Below are positions 1-5,276 of a stretch of 6,030 nt of DNA, one piece after another. A model generated the notes under the pieces. The model searched no databases and was not told where the DNA came from. It worked only from the letters and a program-made list of their open reading frames with translations. The DNA is taken from assembly GCA_946477805.1 (NCBI GenBank), contig CAMKZP010000246.1:1-6030 (forward strand), in the 5' to 3' direction. This DNA comes from an uncultured Enterobacter sp. (GTDB lineage: Bacteria > Pseudomonadota > Gammaproteobacteria > Enterobacterales > Enterobacteriaceae). How positions within the stretch are numbered: the stretch's first letter is position 1; every line of letters starts with the position of its first letter. The translations under genes were made by a program, and so were the position numbers.

Positions 1-32
1 CTCGTGGGCTCGGAGATGTGTATAAGAGACAG
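1..32 (+). other. Illumina Nextera adapter (sequencing artefact)
   Basis: Bases 1-32 match the Nextera transposase read-2 adapter lacking its first two bases. The 19-base Tn5 mosaic end AGATGTGTATAAGAGACAG occupies 14-32. The adapter-specific part before it (1-13) is synthetic, so this is library adapter left on a contig end and not a natural Tn5/IS50 end. Genomic sequence starts at 33. Confidence 0.97.
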
Positions 33-262
33 GTCTTTACGTTACTCCTGAAACACAATGCACTTCTGGCTGCTGAAATAGCCGATTGCCCTTACTGAAT
101 TAAGCCATCTGCGTACAGATGATACGCTCATTTCAGCGTCCGGTGAAAAGAAGAAATTTATGCCCGAATCTTGATAGGGATCGTCCTGGAAGGAGGTCGA
201 AAAAAAAACCAGGCCTGCCTTTATGCACCAGGGTTAACGGTACACCAGTACAGGATGTAGAT

Positions 263-285
263 ATCGATCGATTAAATCGATCGAT
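263..285. repeat. Doubled ATCGATCGAT palindrome, possible operator
   Basis: Two perfect copies of the self-complementary 10-mer ATCGATCGAT lie at 263-272 and 276-285, separated by TAA. The whole unit is nearly symmetrical, so it reads as both a direct and an inverted repeat. Each copy contains a GATC Dam site. The 13-bp centre-to-centre spacing is close to one helical turn, as for paired binding of a dimeric regulator. It sits about 165 bp upstream of the small gene at 452. Operator function is inference. Confidence 0.4.
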
Positions 286-386
286 TTTCCAAAATTGATC
301 TGCAGAATGAATTTCCCGGTTCGGTTGGGCCTGTGATAAATTCTCAAAAATTCATTTAACGTGTTGTTTATTCATTCATTTCCTGT

Positions 387-407
387 CGCCTGGCGGGCGG
401 TTTTCTT
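387..407 (+). terminator. Weak terminator-like hairpin
   Basis: CGCC at 387-390 can pair with GGCG at 396-399 around a five-base loop, followed by G and then TTTTCTT (401-407). The stem is only four base pairs but GC-rich and the T-run is fair. If real, it would end a plus-strand transcript from the region without genes to its left. It is weak evidence alone. Confidence 0.22.
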
Positions 408-451
408 ATGCCCTGCGAGCACGGCACCGGAATGTGACATCGGGTGATGAA

Positions 452-619
452 ATGAAAAGATGTACCAGATGTAACAAGAGAAGAGGCGTACTGGACCGGA
501 TTTTCGGGCTCGATAACGAATTCTGCGACGACTGTTTATTGACGGTTAACCTGGAAATCAGAGAAAAAAGAGTAATCTCTGCGCCAGCAGGAAAATCACG
601 GAAACGCTCGATCTCATAA
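452..619 (+). CDS. Small four-cysteine zinc-ribbon-like protein, unknown function
   Basis: A 55-aa basic protein beginning MKRCTRCNKRRG. Cysteines at residues 4, 7, 25 and 28 form two CxxC pairs 17 residues apart, the usual pattern for one bound zinc ion in a zinc-ribbon or treble-clef-like knuckle. The C-terminal part is rich in Lys and Arg (ending KSRKRSIS), which suits nucleic-acid or ribosome contact, but the role is unknown. I chose the ATG at 452 because the cysteine module begins at once there and a weak GGTGA precedes it; an in-frame GTG at 434 would add six residues and has no better ribosome site. It lies 78 bp upstream of the glycosyltransferase on the same strand. I do not recognise a named family. 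The paired CxxC motifs make a chance frame unlikely. Confidence 0.6.
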   Translation: MKRCTRCNKRRGVLDRIFGLDNEFCDDCLLTVNLEIREKRVISAPAGKSRKRSIS

Positions 620-697
620 TGTTTCTTACCCGGCAGTTTATTACTCCTTATGGGGTGCAGCGCTCACGTTTCCTCCTGACTACATTTCTTTTATTTA

Positions 698-1660
698 ATG
701 AAAATGAACATCGATATTAGCGTCATTATTCCTGCCTTCAACGCGGCTGACAGCATCGGAGTTCTGCTCCATACCCTGCTTGGCGAAACAACGCTCAGGA
801 CTGAAATCATTGTTGTGGATGATGGTTCAACCGATGAAACATGGACGGTGCTCAGCGCCATTACTGATGAACGGCTTATCCTCATCCGTCAGGGCAATCA
901 GGGCGTGTATGCTGCCCGAAATACTGCACTGGCGGTGCACCGCGGTGAATGGGTCGTATTCCTGGATGCGGATGACCATGTTGCGGCAGATTTCCTGCAG
1001 AAGCGGCTGCGCGCTGCGCGTGAAGCGCAGACCGATGTCGTCCTGTTCAATGCACGACATACCGACAGCGCCGGACATCTGGGGCATTCCGTTCACCGCA
1101 GACAGCCTTACGGCCAGACGCTCACGGGCCAGCAGTGGATACGCCTTTGCGTTAGTCGCAGGGAGTGGCCGCATTATCTGTGGCTGCAGATAATACGCTC
1201 AGCGTATATTCGCGAGCATGGCCTGCGGTTCCAGGAAGGGAAAAGCCACAAGGATATTCTCTGGACAATACGTCTTGCCGCCGCAGACGGTAGATTTTAT
1301 TTCTCTGACAGGCAGGATTATCTCTGGGTGAATAACCCGACGTCAATTACGCACCGCCCGGACTATTATGATATCCGTGCGGCCAGCTATTCAGACGTGA
1401 TTGGCGATATTCTGGCGCTCAGTATACAGACGCAGTACCGTGCAGTCAGACGAGCGCTGGTCAGGCATGCGCTGGTGGAAAGCCGCCACTTTCTGGGGCT
1501 ATACCGTCGTAGGGTCAGCGACCGGCAGGCGGTCCGGGCGCATTTTCGGGCACGGATAGCCTTTCGCCATCTGATCGGCGGCGTGAGCAATCTGAGCGAT
1601 GTCTTTTTCCTCTTTAAGCTGGCACGCAACATTTATCTGCCAGCCGTTTCGTCGGTATAG
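698..1660 (+). CDS. Family 2 glycosyltransferase, YibD/WaaH-like (probable LPS or surface-glycan enzyme)
   Basis: A 320-aa protein with a GT-A nucleotide-sugar fold of family GT2. The N-terminal SVIIPAFNA (8-16) is the typical first strand. VVDDGSTDE (39-47) supplies the Asp pair that contacts the nucleotide, QGNQGVYAARN (65-75) follows, and FLDADD (89-94) is the metal-binding DxD. The second half (LTGQQWIRL at 142-150, then SHKDILWTIRLA at 183-194) resembles the layout I recall for E. coli YibD (WaaH), which adds glucuronic acid to the LPS inner-core heptose; the usual ED base position reads KD here. No signal peptide or membrane span is seen, so it probably acts at the cytoplasmic face of the inner membrane. 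Family assignment is firm; substrate and acceptor are inference. The start at 698 (or ATG 704) has no good Shine-Dalgarno and an AT-rich leader. Length is near YibD's (about 344 aa). Confidence 0.88.
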   Translation: MKMNIDISVIIPAFNAADSIGVLLHTLLGETTLRTEIIVVDDGSTDETWTVLSAITDERLILIRQGNQGVYAARNTALAVHRGEWVVFLDADDHVAADFLQKRLRAAREAQTDVVLFNARHTDSAGHLGHSVHRRQPYGQTLTGQQWIRLCVSRREWPHYLWLQIIRSAYIREHGLRFQEGKSHKDILWTIRLAAADGRFYFSDRQDYLWVNNPTSITHRPDYYDIRAASYSDVIGDILALSIQTQYRAVRRALVRHALVESRHFLGLYRRRVSDRQAVRAHFRARIAFRHLIGGVSNLSDVFFLFKLARNIYLPAVSSV

Positions 1661-1819
1661 GACGTTGCCGCCAGCTACGCTGGGAACCGCATCAGTCAGG
1701 CCTGTGTTTTAGTCAAATATCATGACTTCATTTATATGTGGCAAAGATGAGGAACGGTTCAGACAGTGTGAAAGTTTGCCCTCCCGATTTAACGAGTTAG
1801 AGGACAAAGTGAGGGCACA
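1661..1819. other. Intergenic, glycosyltransferase to ssrA terminator
   Basis: No gene is seen. A five-base-pair hairpin CCAGC-TAC-GCTGG (1671-1683) lies just after the glycosyltransferase stop but has no T-run, so it is a poor terminator. Transcripts from the left and the ssrA-type terminator from the right converge here. Confidence 0.4.
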
Positions 1820-1850
1820 AAAAAGCCCGCAGGGCTTGCGCCGTGCGGGC
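1820..1850 (-). terminator. Rho-independent terminator, ssrA-type
   Basis: Read on the minus strand, GCCCGCA (1850-1844) pairs with TGCGGGC (1831-1825) around a 12-base loop and is followed directly by a run of T (from 1824). It lies about 50 bases past the ssrA 3' fragment, the arrangement I recall downstream of ssrA in E. coli, so it is probably the original tmRNA terminator left on the bacterial side of the junction. It would now also stop transcripts leaving the integrase. On the plus strand there is only a poor T-run, so it works mainly leftwards. Confidence 0.8.
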
Positions 1851-1861
1851 TCTTAGGACTT

Positions 1862-1889
1862 CATCGGATGACTCTGGTAATCACCGATG
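1862..1889 (-). other. Hairpin downstream of the ssrA 3' end
   Basis: CATCGG (1862-1867) and CCGATG (1884-1889) are perfect inverted repeats. An inner TGA/TCA pair can extend the stem past a one-base bulge. It sits between the tmRNA 3' end and the terminator. It resembles the conserved 3' flank of enteric ssrA, which suggests that the sequence left of the junction is the native chromosomal flank of ssrA. It may act in 3'-end processing; that part is inference. Confidence 0.5.
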
Positions 1890-1897
1890 GAGAATTT

Positions 1898-1932
1898 TGG
1901 TGGGCTGGCGGGAGTTGAACTCGCGTCCGAAA
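1898..1932 (-). other. ssrA: ssrA (tmRNA) 3'-end fragment: prophage attachment site (attL/attR)
   Basis: Read on the minus strand, this segment starts TTTCGGACGCGAGTTC and ends in CCACCA. It is the tmRNA T-arm and acceptor end and matches E. coli ssrA except for two changes: one T-stem G is A (GCGAG for GCGGG), and one base is missing in the acceptor strand (CAGCCCACCA for CAGCTCCACCA). Similarity stops at 1932; the sequence to the right, toward the integrase, is not tmRNA body, so this is a partial copy and not a gene. The 3' end of ssrA is a well-known attB for tyrosine integrases (for example Fels-2 and CP4-57). With int 124 bp away, it marks the crossover region. The complete tmRNA gene should lie at the other end of the element, outside the window. 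Confidence 0.85.
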
Positions 1933-1976
1933 GATAATTAACTTATTGAAAATAAACAACTCTTTCACTGTGATAT

Positions 1977-2008
1977 ACCTCAGGTGCATTTTACGTGCAT
2001 ATTGAGGT
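1977..2008. repeat. Inverted repeat enclosing two GTGCAT boxes
   Basis: ACCTCA (1977-1982) and TGAGGT (2003-2008) are perfect inverted repeats. Between them GTGCAT occurs twice, at 1984-1989 and 1995-2000, exactly 11 bp apart, so the two boxes face the same side of the helix. Placed between the att core and int, this could be a binding site for Xis, integrase arm domains or a host bending protein. The structure is directly visible; the binding role is inference. Confidence 0.45.
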
Positions 2009-2037
2009 CTGTCTAACGTCCTGATTCTGTCCAACAT
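2008..2037. repeat. Two imperfect direct repeats, candidate integrase arm sites
   Basis: TCTGTCTAACGT (2008-2019) and TCTGTCCAACAT (2026-2037) agree at 10 of 12 bases and start 18 bp apart. They lie between the att core and the integrase stop codon, where the phage arm of the attachment site is expected. The integrase has an N-terminal arm-binding domain, which needs repeated sites of this kind. The assignment is positional inference. Confidence 0.4.
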
Positions 2038-2055
2038 TTTGAAATATTTCCCCCG

Positions 2056-3228
2056 CTACAGCGCGGCTGAAATCGCGGTTTTACCGTCATATTCAGCCAG
2101 GTATTTACCATAGTTGCGGAATATCATTTCCGGCCCTTTGTGGCCCATCTGTCCGGCAAGCCAGAAGAGGTTAACGCCCTGGCTAATATGCTTGGTGGCG
2201 AATGTGTGCCGCGTCTGATACGGGTTACGGTAGCGCACGCCAGCTTTTTTCAGGGTCGGCACCCATGCTTTTTTACGGATAGCGTCGGCGTTCGCCCAGG
2301 GTTCTCCCGTTTTCGGGTCGCTGAATATGAACTCACTTTTCATAAAGGTGTATTGCTTCTGCGCCTGCAGGGCCGCCAGCGCCTCACTATTCAGCTCCAC
2401 CTTACGGGTACCGGCTTTTGTCTTGGTGCCTTTAAGTACTCCTACGACACTGGCCGCCTGAACGTGGGCTGTGTTCGCGATGGTGTCGAGATCAGGCCAG
2501 CGCAGCGCGCACAGTTCTGAGCTCCGCAGACCGGTATTGAAAGCAAAGCGGAACAGGTTTTCCCATTCCGGGTACCTGCAGCTCTGGTAAATGGCTAGGG
2601 TCTCCGCTGGCGTGAACGGGTCAACCTCGTAATCGTCGGCGCTCGGGCTGCTGTCGATCACGTGGTACCGGCTGGCGCTGACGAGGGTTACCGGGTTAAT
2701 GGTCAGCAGGCCATCCGTAACAGCTTCATCGATGGCGCTGCGCAGAAACGAAAGGTTATTCCTGGTCGTTTTCAGCTTTGTTTTCCGGCTGGCTATCCAG
2801 TTTTTAAGGACCGCTGGCGTCAGTTCTGACACGTGGAGTTTATGCAGAGCTGACAGCGCCGACAGGCATTTTTCATAACCGTTGATAGTCGACGGGGACA
2901 GGTTGCGGTTCTGGCAGATTTTCAGGTACTCGTCCAGGTAAGACTTTATATTTTTGGTTTTCTTTACTACCCCGAAAAGCTCCAGTTTTTTGGAGTTTGG
3001 GAAGTATTTCGCATAATCGAATGTGCCGCAGGCGATCTGGTTTTGTATCTCCCCGAGCAGGCGCTCGGCGTACTTCACTCCGCGCGCGTTTGCTTCCATT
3101 TTGGAGAGGGGCTCCCGGCACAGAACCCCTTTGTATGTGAACGTGATAACCAGAGTGTCGCCAGTTTTATGCTGGCGAATGGTTACTCCTCTTGGGAGAG
3201 ATAATGATCCTTGTTCTTTCTTGCCCAC
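2056..3228 (-). CDS. int: Tyrosine-family phage integrase
   Basis: A 390-aa site-specific recombinase that would catalyse integration and, with Xis, excision at the ssrA site. Residues 1-80 form an arm-binding domain of DUF3596 type (GVTIR, ITFTYKG, CREPL, then GTFDYAKYFPNS). About 90-180 is the SAM-like core-binding domain. About 200-390 is the catalytic domain. Catalytic residues are R235 (NTGLRSSEL), K271 (TKTKAGTR), R340 (YQTRHTFAT), H363 (MGHKGPEM) and nucleophile Y373 (RNYGKY). The first His of the usual HxxR box is Tyr337, a substitution I recall in related phage integrases. Length is normal and the gene is intact. The start is GTG, supported by GGAGGT six bases upstream. It overlaps xis by 46 bp, so its translation is probably coupled to the operon. 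The 3' end points at the att site. Confidence 0.95.
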   Translation of the reverse strand: MGKKEQGSLSLPRGVTIRQHKTGDTLVITFTYKGVLCREPLSKMEANARGVKYAERLLGEIQNQIACGTFDYAKYFPNSKKLELFGVVKKTKNIKSYLDEYLKICQNRNLSPSTINGYEKCLSALSALHKLHVSELTPAVLKNWIASRKTKLKTTRNNLSFLRSAIDEAVTDGLLTINPVTLVSASRYHVIDSSPSADDYEVDPFTPAETLAIYQSCRYPEWENLFRFAFNTGLRSSELCALRWPDLDTIANTAHVQAASVVGVLKGTKTKAGTRKVELNSEALAALQAQKQYTFMKSEFIFSDPKTGEPWANADAIRKKAWVPTLKKAGVRYRNPYQTRHTFATKHISQGVNLFWLAGQMGHKGPEMIFRNYGKYLAEYDGKTAISAAL

Positions 3229-3392
3229 TTTGAAACCTCCGTTAAGTCAATCCAGCGTTCTTTAACGCCATCGACTTTTAATACATGTACTCCCTCCTTC
3301 CATAACCCCCTTTGTATCCGTTTGTTAACGGCTTCTACCGTTTCCCCCGCGTCCCTGCAGTAAGTAGAGAGGGGTACACAGTCAAGACTCAT
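3183..3392 (-). CDS. xis: Excisionase-like protein (DUF1233 type)
   Basis: A 69-aa basic protein starting MSLDCVPLSTYC. The segment DAGETVEAVNKRIQRGLW (14-31) reads as a MerR-like winged helix-turn-helix, followed by GVHVLKVDGVKERWIDLTEV (34-53) and KWARKN. This is the pattern of small phage excisionases of the DUF1233 type, which bend attachment-site DNA and turn the integrase toward excision. The ATG at 3392 is chosen because AGGAGGT lies five bases upstream; a longer in-frame reading from 3530 would run through the 3' part of the ParB-like gene and has no support. The start overlaps the ParB-like stop by 11 bp, and the end overlaps int by 46 bp. Family call is from motifs and position; no alignment was run. 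Confidence 0.85.
   Translation of the reverse strand: MSLDCVPLSTYCRDAGETVEAVNKRIQRGLWKEGVHVLKVDGVKERWIDLTEVSKWARKNKDHYLSQEE
3235..3240 (-). promoter_or_regulatory. Ribosome binding site deciding the GTG start of int
   Basis: GGAGGT lies six bases before the GTG at 3228. It is inside the xis coding region, so integrase translation starts while xis is still being read. Confidence 0.8.
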
Positions 3393-4464
3393 GGCTGACC
3401 TCCTGCAAAGGATTTCGGTTTGAAAAACTGTTAAGGCCATCTTGAACCTCTCCAGTGTTCGTATCCTGCTGAAGTTTGTATTGTTTAACAAAGTGGGCCA
3501 CAGCCTTTGACTGGCTGGTGACGATCCCATTCAGGATGACATTCTTTCCTCGATAGATTTGTGCGGTGCCGATCTCAATCCCTTCCAGCTTTACGTAAAG
3601 AGTTTTTCCTACCACCTCTGTTTCAGGTACTGGTTGTGAAAGGCGGTATGTTTCACGCGCTTCCACAATCGCTTTGTGCTCGTCCATAATCGACAGTGCT
3701 TCGGCCAGAGCAGCACCTTCAAGAGTGAAAACACCTTCATCGCTGATCGTGGCCTGAGCCATCAATTCAACGAAACGGCGCGCGCTCTTTATGCTCAGTT
3801 CCGGTGCGATAGAGCTACGGGTAACTTTCGTTTTACCCTGCGCAGCTGCCACTGCTTTGTCGTGCTTGAGAACTTTTCCGGCCTGTTCGCCATACTCCAA
3901 AACGCGATCAACCGCGACATCGACTGACACTGCACCGGATTTAACTTCCTGCTGAACGTCATGGTTTGCCGTGCTCAGGAGCAGCAACTTCTCTACCGTG
4001 GCCACTGATTTATTGACCAGTTTTGCGATCTCGCTGGTAGTCTGATTGAAGGCGTTATGCAGCTCCTGAATAACTGCTGCCTGTTCCATATCAGAGAGAG
4101 GGAGCTGGTTATTGCTGGTCATGATGCGAGCCAGGCGCTGCACATCGTTACCGTTGAATGGCATGATGTGAATGCGGTCCACTGGCTTTCCAGCTTCAGC
4201 GCAGCGCGCATAGCAGCGACGACGGCGGTGACCTTCAACAACCCACACACCGCCTTCATCACGAGCAATAACCTCCAGCGGAGGAACAGAACCACCGTTC
4301 ATCAGATAGTTGAATAGGTCATCATCAGCCTGGCGGGTACGTTCGTCGTCTTCACGCTTATTGAAACCTTCACGCACATGGATTTGATCCAGGCTGATAA
4401 ACATCCCTGTATCGGTACGTTTAATAACGCCAGATTTGGTCATCTGTTTGAATGAATTAGCCAT
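3382..4464 (-). CDS. ParB/Spo0J-like DNA-binding protein, no ParA in view
   Basis: A 360-aa protein. Residues about 22-115 form a ParB N-terminal (ParB/Srx, CTP-binding) domain: FISLDQIHVREGFNKR, PPLEVIARD (61-69), and VVEGHRRRRCYA (75-86), the counterpart of the GEHRRRA box. A helix-turn-helix follows at about 141-163 (QTTSEIAKLVNKSVATVEKL). The C-terminal half (about 220-360) is less familiar and may mediate dimerisation or a phage-specific role. Classical ParB proteins load on parS sites and segregate DNA with ParA; no ParA or parS is seen here, so transcriptional regulation or help to excision or replication is equally possible. The ATG at 4464 has AAAGGAGA six bases upstream; the longer frame from 4650 is rejected because it runs through the upstream gene. 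It overlaps its upstream neighbour by 8 bp and xis by 11 bp. Confidence 0.85.
   Translation of the reverse strand: MANSFKQMTKSGVIKRTDTGMFISLDQIHVREGFNKREDDERTRQADDDLFNYLMNGGSVPPLEVIARDEGGVWVVEGHRRRRCYARCAEAGKPVDRIHIMPFNGNDVQRLARIMTSNNQLPLSDMEQAAVIQELHNAFNQTTSEIAKLVNKSVATVEKLLLLSTANHDVQQEVKSGAVSVDVAVDRVLEYGEQAGKVLKHDKAVAAAQGKTKVTRSSIAPELSIKSARRFVELMAQATISDEGVFTLEGAALAEALSIMDEHKAIVEARETYRLSQPVPETEVVGKTLYVKLEGIEIGTAQIYRGKNVILNGIVTSQSKAVAHFVKQYKLQQDTNTGEVQDGLNSFSNRNPLQEVSHES
3398..3404 (-). promoter_or_regulatory. Ribosome binding site deciding the xis start
   Basis: AGGAGGT ends five bases before the ATG at 3392, within the last codons of the ParB-like gene. It fixes xis at 69 aa rather than a longer in-frame reading. 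Confidence 0.8.
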
Positions 4465-4765
4465 TAAAGTTCTCCTTTCCGAAAGCCTGGGCATTTTCCA
4501 GTTCATTTGCCGCATAGATAAGTGCGTTGTGATGCGCTCTAAAACCGCCATCAAGTTCGCTGGCCGCTCTCTTGCGCAGAATGTCGATCGCAGCCTGATA
4601 GTCGCTCTGGTAATCGGCGGACTTTTCCGCCGAACTGGATGATAGTTCACCCAACACCATCAACATATTCTCCGGATCGATGGGGATGGTGGTGAGCCCC
4701 AGCTGCTTGGCCTCCGTTGCTAGACGGGTCCAACGCTTAATAACTTCTAAAACAGGCTTATTCAT
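4457..4765 (-). CDS. Phage protein of unknown function, 102 aa
   Basis: Starts MNKPVLEVIKRW and is mostly helical in composition. It has an acidic, serine-rich middle (GELSSSSAEKSADYQ, about 39-53), then a heptad-like stretch (YQAAIDILRKRAASEL) and a second helix (ALIYAANELENAQAF). No Cys, membrane span or catalytic motif is visible. I do not recognise a named family; the shape is typical of small accessory proteins in the early left arm of lambdoid prophages. GAGG lies six bases before the ATG at 4765. The end overlaps the ParB-like gene by 8 bp, suggesting coupled translation, and an 11-bp gap separates it from the membrane peptide upstream. Confidence 0.8.
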   Translation of the reverse strand: MNKPVLEVIKRWTRLATEAKQLGLTTIPIDPENMLMVLGELSSSSAEKSADYQSDYQAAIDILRKRAASELDGGFRAHHNALIYAANELENAQAFGKENFNG

Positions 4766-4776
4766 GGAGCGCCTCG

Positions 4777-4872
4777 CTACCTCACTAAAAATTTATATTC
4801 AATCAGCGCGCCGATAACGGTGGCCGCCAGCAGCAAGGAAACAATGATGCTGAAAATGAAGAGCTTCATCAT
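4777..4872 (-). CDS. Small single-span membrane protein, 31 aa
   Basis: A complete short frame reading MMKLFIFSIIVSLLLAATVI through residue 20, then GALIEYKFLVR and TAG. About residues 4-24 form one uninterrupted hydrophobic segment with Lys3 before it and Glu-Tyr-Lys...Arg after it, fitting a one-pass inner-membrane peptide. The first ATG overlaps the stop of the 135-aa gene as ATGA (4869-4872), a hallmark of coupled translation, and GGGGTG lies just upstream. A second ATG follows immediately. It ends 11 bp before the 102-aa gene, so it fills an otherwise odd gap in a packed operon. Function is unknown; small phage membrane peptides can act in host takeover or toxicity, but nothing here shows that. 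Confidence 0.7.
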   Translation of the reverse strand: MMKLFIFSIIVSLLLAATVIGALIEYKFLVR

Positions 4873-5276
4873 TTCACCCCGTCAGGTTTGCAGGACTGCA
4901 GGGCCTCGACATCTTTCACGTAGCGGTCGTGCATCGCGTCCCATTTCTCAAGCCACTTCTGAGTTTCGCGCTTACGTTCCAGAATTCGGCGAATACGGCG
5001 CATGCACCGGTTGTGCGCAAAGAGATATTGTTGTGTGTGCTGACCCATGCGATTGACCAAAATACCGTTGCTGAAAACTGGCTCATCTGGTTCGTTGGTA
5101 TTCAAACCGGCACGATGAAAAGTTTTGGTTACCATGTAGTGAGCAAGGTTGCTGATCGCTGCGCTCCTGCTGAGGAAGCGGCGCGAGTAGCCGTGTCGTG
5201 ATACGACGTAAACGGGCTGCAGCTCTTTGGCAAAGGCGCTGTCAATTGAGGTGGTGCTGATGCGTTTATCGTTCAT
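4869..5276 (-). CDS. Basic phage protein of unknown function, 135 aa
   Basis: Starts MNDKRISTTSIDSAFAKELQ. It is strongly basic, especially in the second half (RCMRRIRRILERKRETQKWLEKW, about residues 90-112), which looks like a long charged helix or short coiled coil able to touch nucleic acid. The first half contains VYVVSRHGYSRRFLSRSAAISNLAHYM, a compact alpha/beta-like pattern. I recall similar unnamed proteins in enterobacterial lambdoid prophages but cannot name a family. The ATG at 5276 has AAGGA six bases upstream and overlaps the previous stop as ATGA. The stop overlaps the start of the 31-aa membrane peptide the same way. Confidence 0.82.
   Translation of the reverse strand: MNDKRISTTSIDSAFAKELQPVYVVSRHGYSRRFLSRSAAISNLAHYMVTKTFHRAGLNTNEPDEPVFSNGILVNRMGQHTQQYLFAHNRCMRRIRRILERKRETQKWLEKWDAMHDRYVKDVEALQSCKPDGVK

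Larger units (their letters stand above)
33..451. other. Intergenic stretch without a convincing gene
   Basis: I find no credible complete gene here on either strand. A frame open from the contig edge (33-98, 21 codons then TGA) could be the tail of a truncated gene but cannot be supported. Visible landmarks are a purine-rich AGGAGG followed by a run of nine A (about 191-208) with no useful reading frame after it, the doubled ATCGATCGAT palindrome (263-285), an AT-rich segment at 335-385, and a weak terminator-like hairpin at 387-407. The region could hold a promoter for the small gene at 452 or an unrecognised small RNA; neither is demonstrated. Confidence 0.5.

Noticed and set aside
14..32. 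A natural Tn5/IS50 transposon end
   Set aside because: The mosaic end is preceded by the synthetic Nextera adapter sequence, so it comes from library preparation.
33..98. C-terminal tail of a gene cut by the contig end
   Set aside because: Twenty-one open codons before TGA are too few to support a gene, and no family signal is visible.
780..1632. Alternative-frame and antisense open frames within the glycosyltransferase
   Set aside because: They are shadows of a gene with clear GT2 motifs and have no family signal or ribosome sites of their own.
1898..1932. A complete tRNA or tmRNA gene
   Set aside because: Only the T-arm and acceptor 3' strand are present; the sequence to the right does not continue into tmRNA body or a tRNA anticodon arm.
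2140..2520. Plus-strand 126-aa open frame opposite the integrase
   Set aside because: It is antisense to the conserved catalytic domain and has low-complexity shadow composition.
3393..3530. N-terminal extension of the excisionase to 3530
   Set aside because: It covers the ParB-like coding region, and the ATG at 3392 has a near-perfect AGGAGGT five bases upstream and gives a normal-length Xis.
3676..4642. Plus-strand open frames opposite the ParB-like and 102-aa genes
   Set aside because: All are antisense to well-supported coupled genes without ribosome sites or recognisable motifs.
4465..4650. N-terminal extension of the ParB-like protein to 4650
   Set aside because: It lies wholly inside the 102-aa gene in another frame, lacks a good ribosome site and looks non-protein-like; the ATG at 4464 has AAAGGAGA correctly placed.
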